Origin: Isoetes taiwanensis
Lineage: Eukaryota > Streptophyta > Lycopodiopsida > Isoetales > Isoetaceae
Direction of reading: 5' to 3'
Length of the DNA stretch: 64,000 nucleotides
Assembly (NCBI GenBank): GCA_021234155.1
Contig: JAJEKV010000006.1
Span: forward strand, 28,380,271-28,444,270
Under the pieces are notes generated by a model that ran no database searches, was not told the DNA's origin, and saw nothing but the letters and a program-made list of their open reading frames with translations. Numbering within the stretch: position 1 is the stretch's first letter; every line of letters starts with the position of its first letter. Of the stretch, positions 61,195-64,000 are shown piece by piece. A program made the translations under genes and the position numbers.

Positions 61195-64000
61195 CTCTTT
61201 TTAGTTAATATGATAGTCTCTTGTCATACTTAACCAATAGTATCTCTGTTTCTCTAGAAAGATTCTTGTCTACCATCCCCCTTCCCTAAACCAACGTTGC
61301 GATGGCAACGACTCCACCGGACTTGTGCAACCATGGTGGGGTAGGAATAACCTAAGGGTTCTTATCATCATTGCGGAATGATTCTGCAACCATATCGACG
61401 AACGTTCACGCTGAGCGATGGAAGGGAATTCCTCGGAGTAAGATAGAAACTTCCAAGTTGGATTCTAATCCACTATTCACCTTGGATATTCTTTAGGCGA
61501 CAATAATAATGTCCAGTTGTCGACGTTCCTAGACCTATAGCTTTAAATATTTTTTTCCTTTGGTAAATGCCTTGATAACAAAATTTCTTCGGGCCTTGCC
61601 ATGATTCAATCTATACTACATTCATATGCTTTATATTAGACCTTATTCGATGTTATATAGTAAGGGTTAAGTAATATTTTATAGACATAATTATAATTAA
61701 CGTTGTCTCTCTCTAGCGTCTAAACCTTGGCTCGTCTCATTTCCCAGAGAAAGGATCTCTTTTTCGTCCAACCAACTAGGGACTGCCATGCAGCACCCCT
61801 CTAGACCATGGGTAGCTCTAATCCTACCACCCTTCACTACTTCTTCTCAATCGTCGTGTTCCTTTTATGGACCACTTCCCTAGATCGCGATACATACTCT
61901 GTAACATGTAATGAGTGCTTGTGTTAGAACCCCCACAATAATGTCAACACTTTACTCTAATTTATCTAGTCCAAACTTTAGTATTATTTTATGTCAAACT
62001 TCACCACCTATATGGCTGTGATTAATTATCTGCGCCACGCGGCTGTCAAATTGACAGCGGTCTACCCTCTTTTGGAGTTGTTCTCCCGTACATTCCAATG
62101 GCTTCCAACCATTGTTGACTAGTCACCTCCTTCTAGGGTATCTAGATATGGTCTGGGCAAAATGTTTCCAACCATTACTTTAGTGCCTAAACATCATTAA
62201 GTTCTGCAAATGAACTTACATATTCCAAGGGATTATGTCAATATCCCACAGGACAGTACCACTCAACGACCTCTTAAGAGAGGCCTCTCCTATTAAAAAA
62301 AAAAGGGTTCTTGATGAACTCAATTCACCATGTTGTCCTGGGACATGAAACTCTTCCTTCCTAAGCCATGCACCAAATCTTTAAAGAGTTTTTCATCTCT
62401 TGCTGTCTTTCAAGCCGCAAGTCTATCTTTGCATGTTAGCAAAGACCATCCTTCATGTTAGGTAATAACCTTCCTATCCACATTGCTAAATATCATCAAT
62501 AAGGGTCCTTCATTCCTTCTCTTCTTCAATATGTTTTCTACGTCTATGATTGATTTTTAATATCCCGGCCCTTACGCCTGGCACAGCGTACACATTTCAC
62601 CCTTTGGCTGTGACCTTTATTCAGTAGCGTCTTCGTTAACTGTCTTGTGGCTTCTATGCCGCTATTATATGGCCCCTATGTTGTTAACCCACCTATCATT
62701 GGGGGTTATGATTCAACGTTGTCCTACATCCTAGAAATGATAGTCATTATATTTCTCTGTCATGACGTTATGTTGCTGTTGTGGCATTCCAAATGACTTG
62801 GCATCCTCATTTAAGCCATAGTCATGGCCTAAGTTAGCGACTGTGCCTTTGTAGGAATCGTAAGTTACCTGGAATCATCAAGGTGCATGCTTGTATTTTG
62901 TGAGATTTTCTACAATTACCTATGTTTGATATAACCCGGACTTGTATGTATGTTCAAGTCCTGTATATTCTAACTTACACCTCCATTAACCCATGGCGTT
63001 CACTTCTGCCTGATCCGGGTATGGATCATGTGGGAAAGCTAGTCTTAGGTGTCCATGCAAGACACATTTGAACTTCTAGCAGGTAGCTTCTATTCGATAC
63101 CTTTCCTGGAATTGTACTATTGTACTATTCAACCCCATCATCTTATGCTTCATTCTATTGGCCGTTGACATTTATTTCAAGTGCCAACTACAACATCATA
63201 TCTTAGCATGCAACAAATTGAATGTTGTTTGCACATTCCGAACATACTCTAAACCCTTCATCAGTAACTTTGGGATACACTCGTCTTTCTCTCCTTGTGT
63301 CGCCACTCTCCAAGATGTTTATCGTATATGTATATAGTATGTACCTAATAAACATATATCCTCATTCCACAATGCTAGAGCTCTGCTGTAACTTAGCTAA
63401 AGTGTAACCTTGGTAGTTCTTTCAAACAAAACCCATTGCCTATACACCCTTATGATATGGCTGAGCCACAGACTTCCCAAATGGACAGGGGCTAACTCTA
63501 TGTTGGACTTGTATATGCTGCCTATATTTTGATAGGGTCTCTAGCTATTTCAACCATTCCTTTAGTGCCTTATGGTACTTTAACCCCATACATAAACTAT
63601 GATTCCCCCACGGGATTATGCCATAATTCCGAAAGCTACTACCCCACATGAGGAGCTTTTCTAAAGGCTTCTTTCACTAAGGATCCTTTGTGTCCTCAAT
63701 ATCAACCACGCTTAGTCACAATTAACCTATTTTCCTTAAGTTATTATGTGAACTTCAGTTTTTGATCAGCTTCAAATGTTGTCGTCTTTGGCTCCCTTAT
63801 AATGAAGCGGAGGCACTAAAACCTCTTGGTCTCTTAATAGGAAAACCCAACGTTTCAATGTTCGTTAGTAACCGCCATGTAGTTATCTGATTCCTTACAC
63901 CTTAGGAGTTTCCAAGTCATAATCTCTAAGGGGCCTATGCCTTAAGGCAACGGATCCTCCACCTTCTACTTCAGTATCTAGAATTGTTCCCCGCGAGTAG

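Larger units (their letters stand above)
60502..64000 (+). mobile_element. Apparently non-coding interior of the family X element
   Basis: 3.5 kb after the primer-binding site with no frame over about 65 codons that resembles Gag, protease, RT or integrase. The first part (60700-60900) has GGGCCATAACTTTCTC and ACTCGGATTGAGGCGAT phrases common in plant LTR-element interiors. This may be a large non-autonomous (LARD-like) element or a decayed one; its other end is off the window. Confidence 0.45.

Overview
This window looks like plant nuclear DNA. It carries three plant-type genes, each reconstructable exon by exon with consistent reading phases. They are a membrane-anchored cyclophilin like CYP21-4 (12922-17339, minus), a glycine-rich domain protein GRDP (30557-33433, minus) and 4-hydroxyphenylpyruvate dioxygenase (54918-56606, plus). 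Between them lie 10-20 kb blocks of decayed transposable elements, typical of a large repeat-rich genome. A fern or other seedless plant is my best guess, from the abundant TAGAA/TATTC pentanucleotide arrays and the style of the LINEs. I see no decisive marker, so this is an inference.

Layout. 0.3-4.9 kb: an L1-type LINE on the minus strand (ORF1 remnant, endonuclease, RT, zf-RVT). 5.8-12.4 kb: debris of a pogo/Tigger-like transposase, a second LINE type, a Tc1/mariner-like DDE piece and inverted repeats. 12.9-17.3 kb: cyclophilin gene. 18-30.3 kb: LINE 3' fragments, a long TG array, a degraded LTR carrying a nested LINE copy, a hAT transposon interrupted by a retro-insertion, a PIF/Harbinger-like remnant split by a microsatellite, and an ORF1-only LINE. 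30.6-33.4 kb: GRDP. 36.4-48.8 kb: an LTR-retrotransposon family (two LTR copies, primer-binding site, gag-like ORF), an L1 with a second LINE nested in it, a 2.26 kb direct duplication, a MITE with 22-bp perfect inverted ends, and a second long L1. 49.2-50.4 kb: a 1.15 kb retro-insertion with a poly(A) tail and 16-bp target duplications. 51.4-53.2 kb: a 3'-truncated L1. 54.3-56.6 kb: HPPD. 58.9-64 kb: an LTR followed by a tRNA-iMet-type primer-binding site and an apparently non-coding interior.

The three genes belong to unrelated processes: protein folding in the secretory pathway, a plant glycine-rich protein family, and tyrosine/plastoquinone/tocopherol metabolism. Nothing suggests they work together. 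The most informative signals beyond the genes are the traces of target-primed reverse transcription. Several insertions have target duplications and tails. Four LINE ends share one conserved 3' signature but end in different simple-repeat tails.
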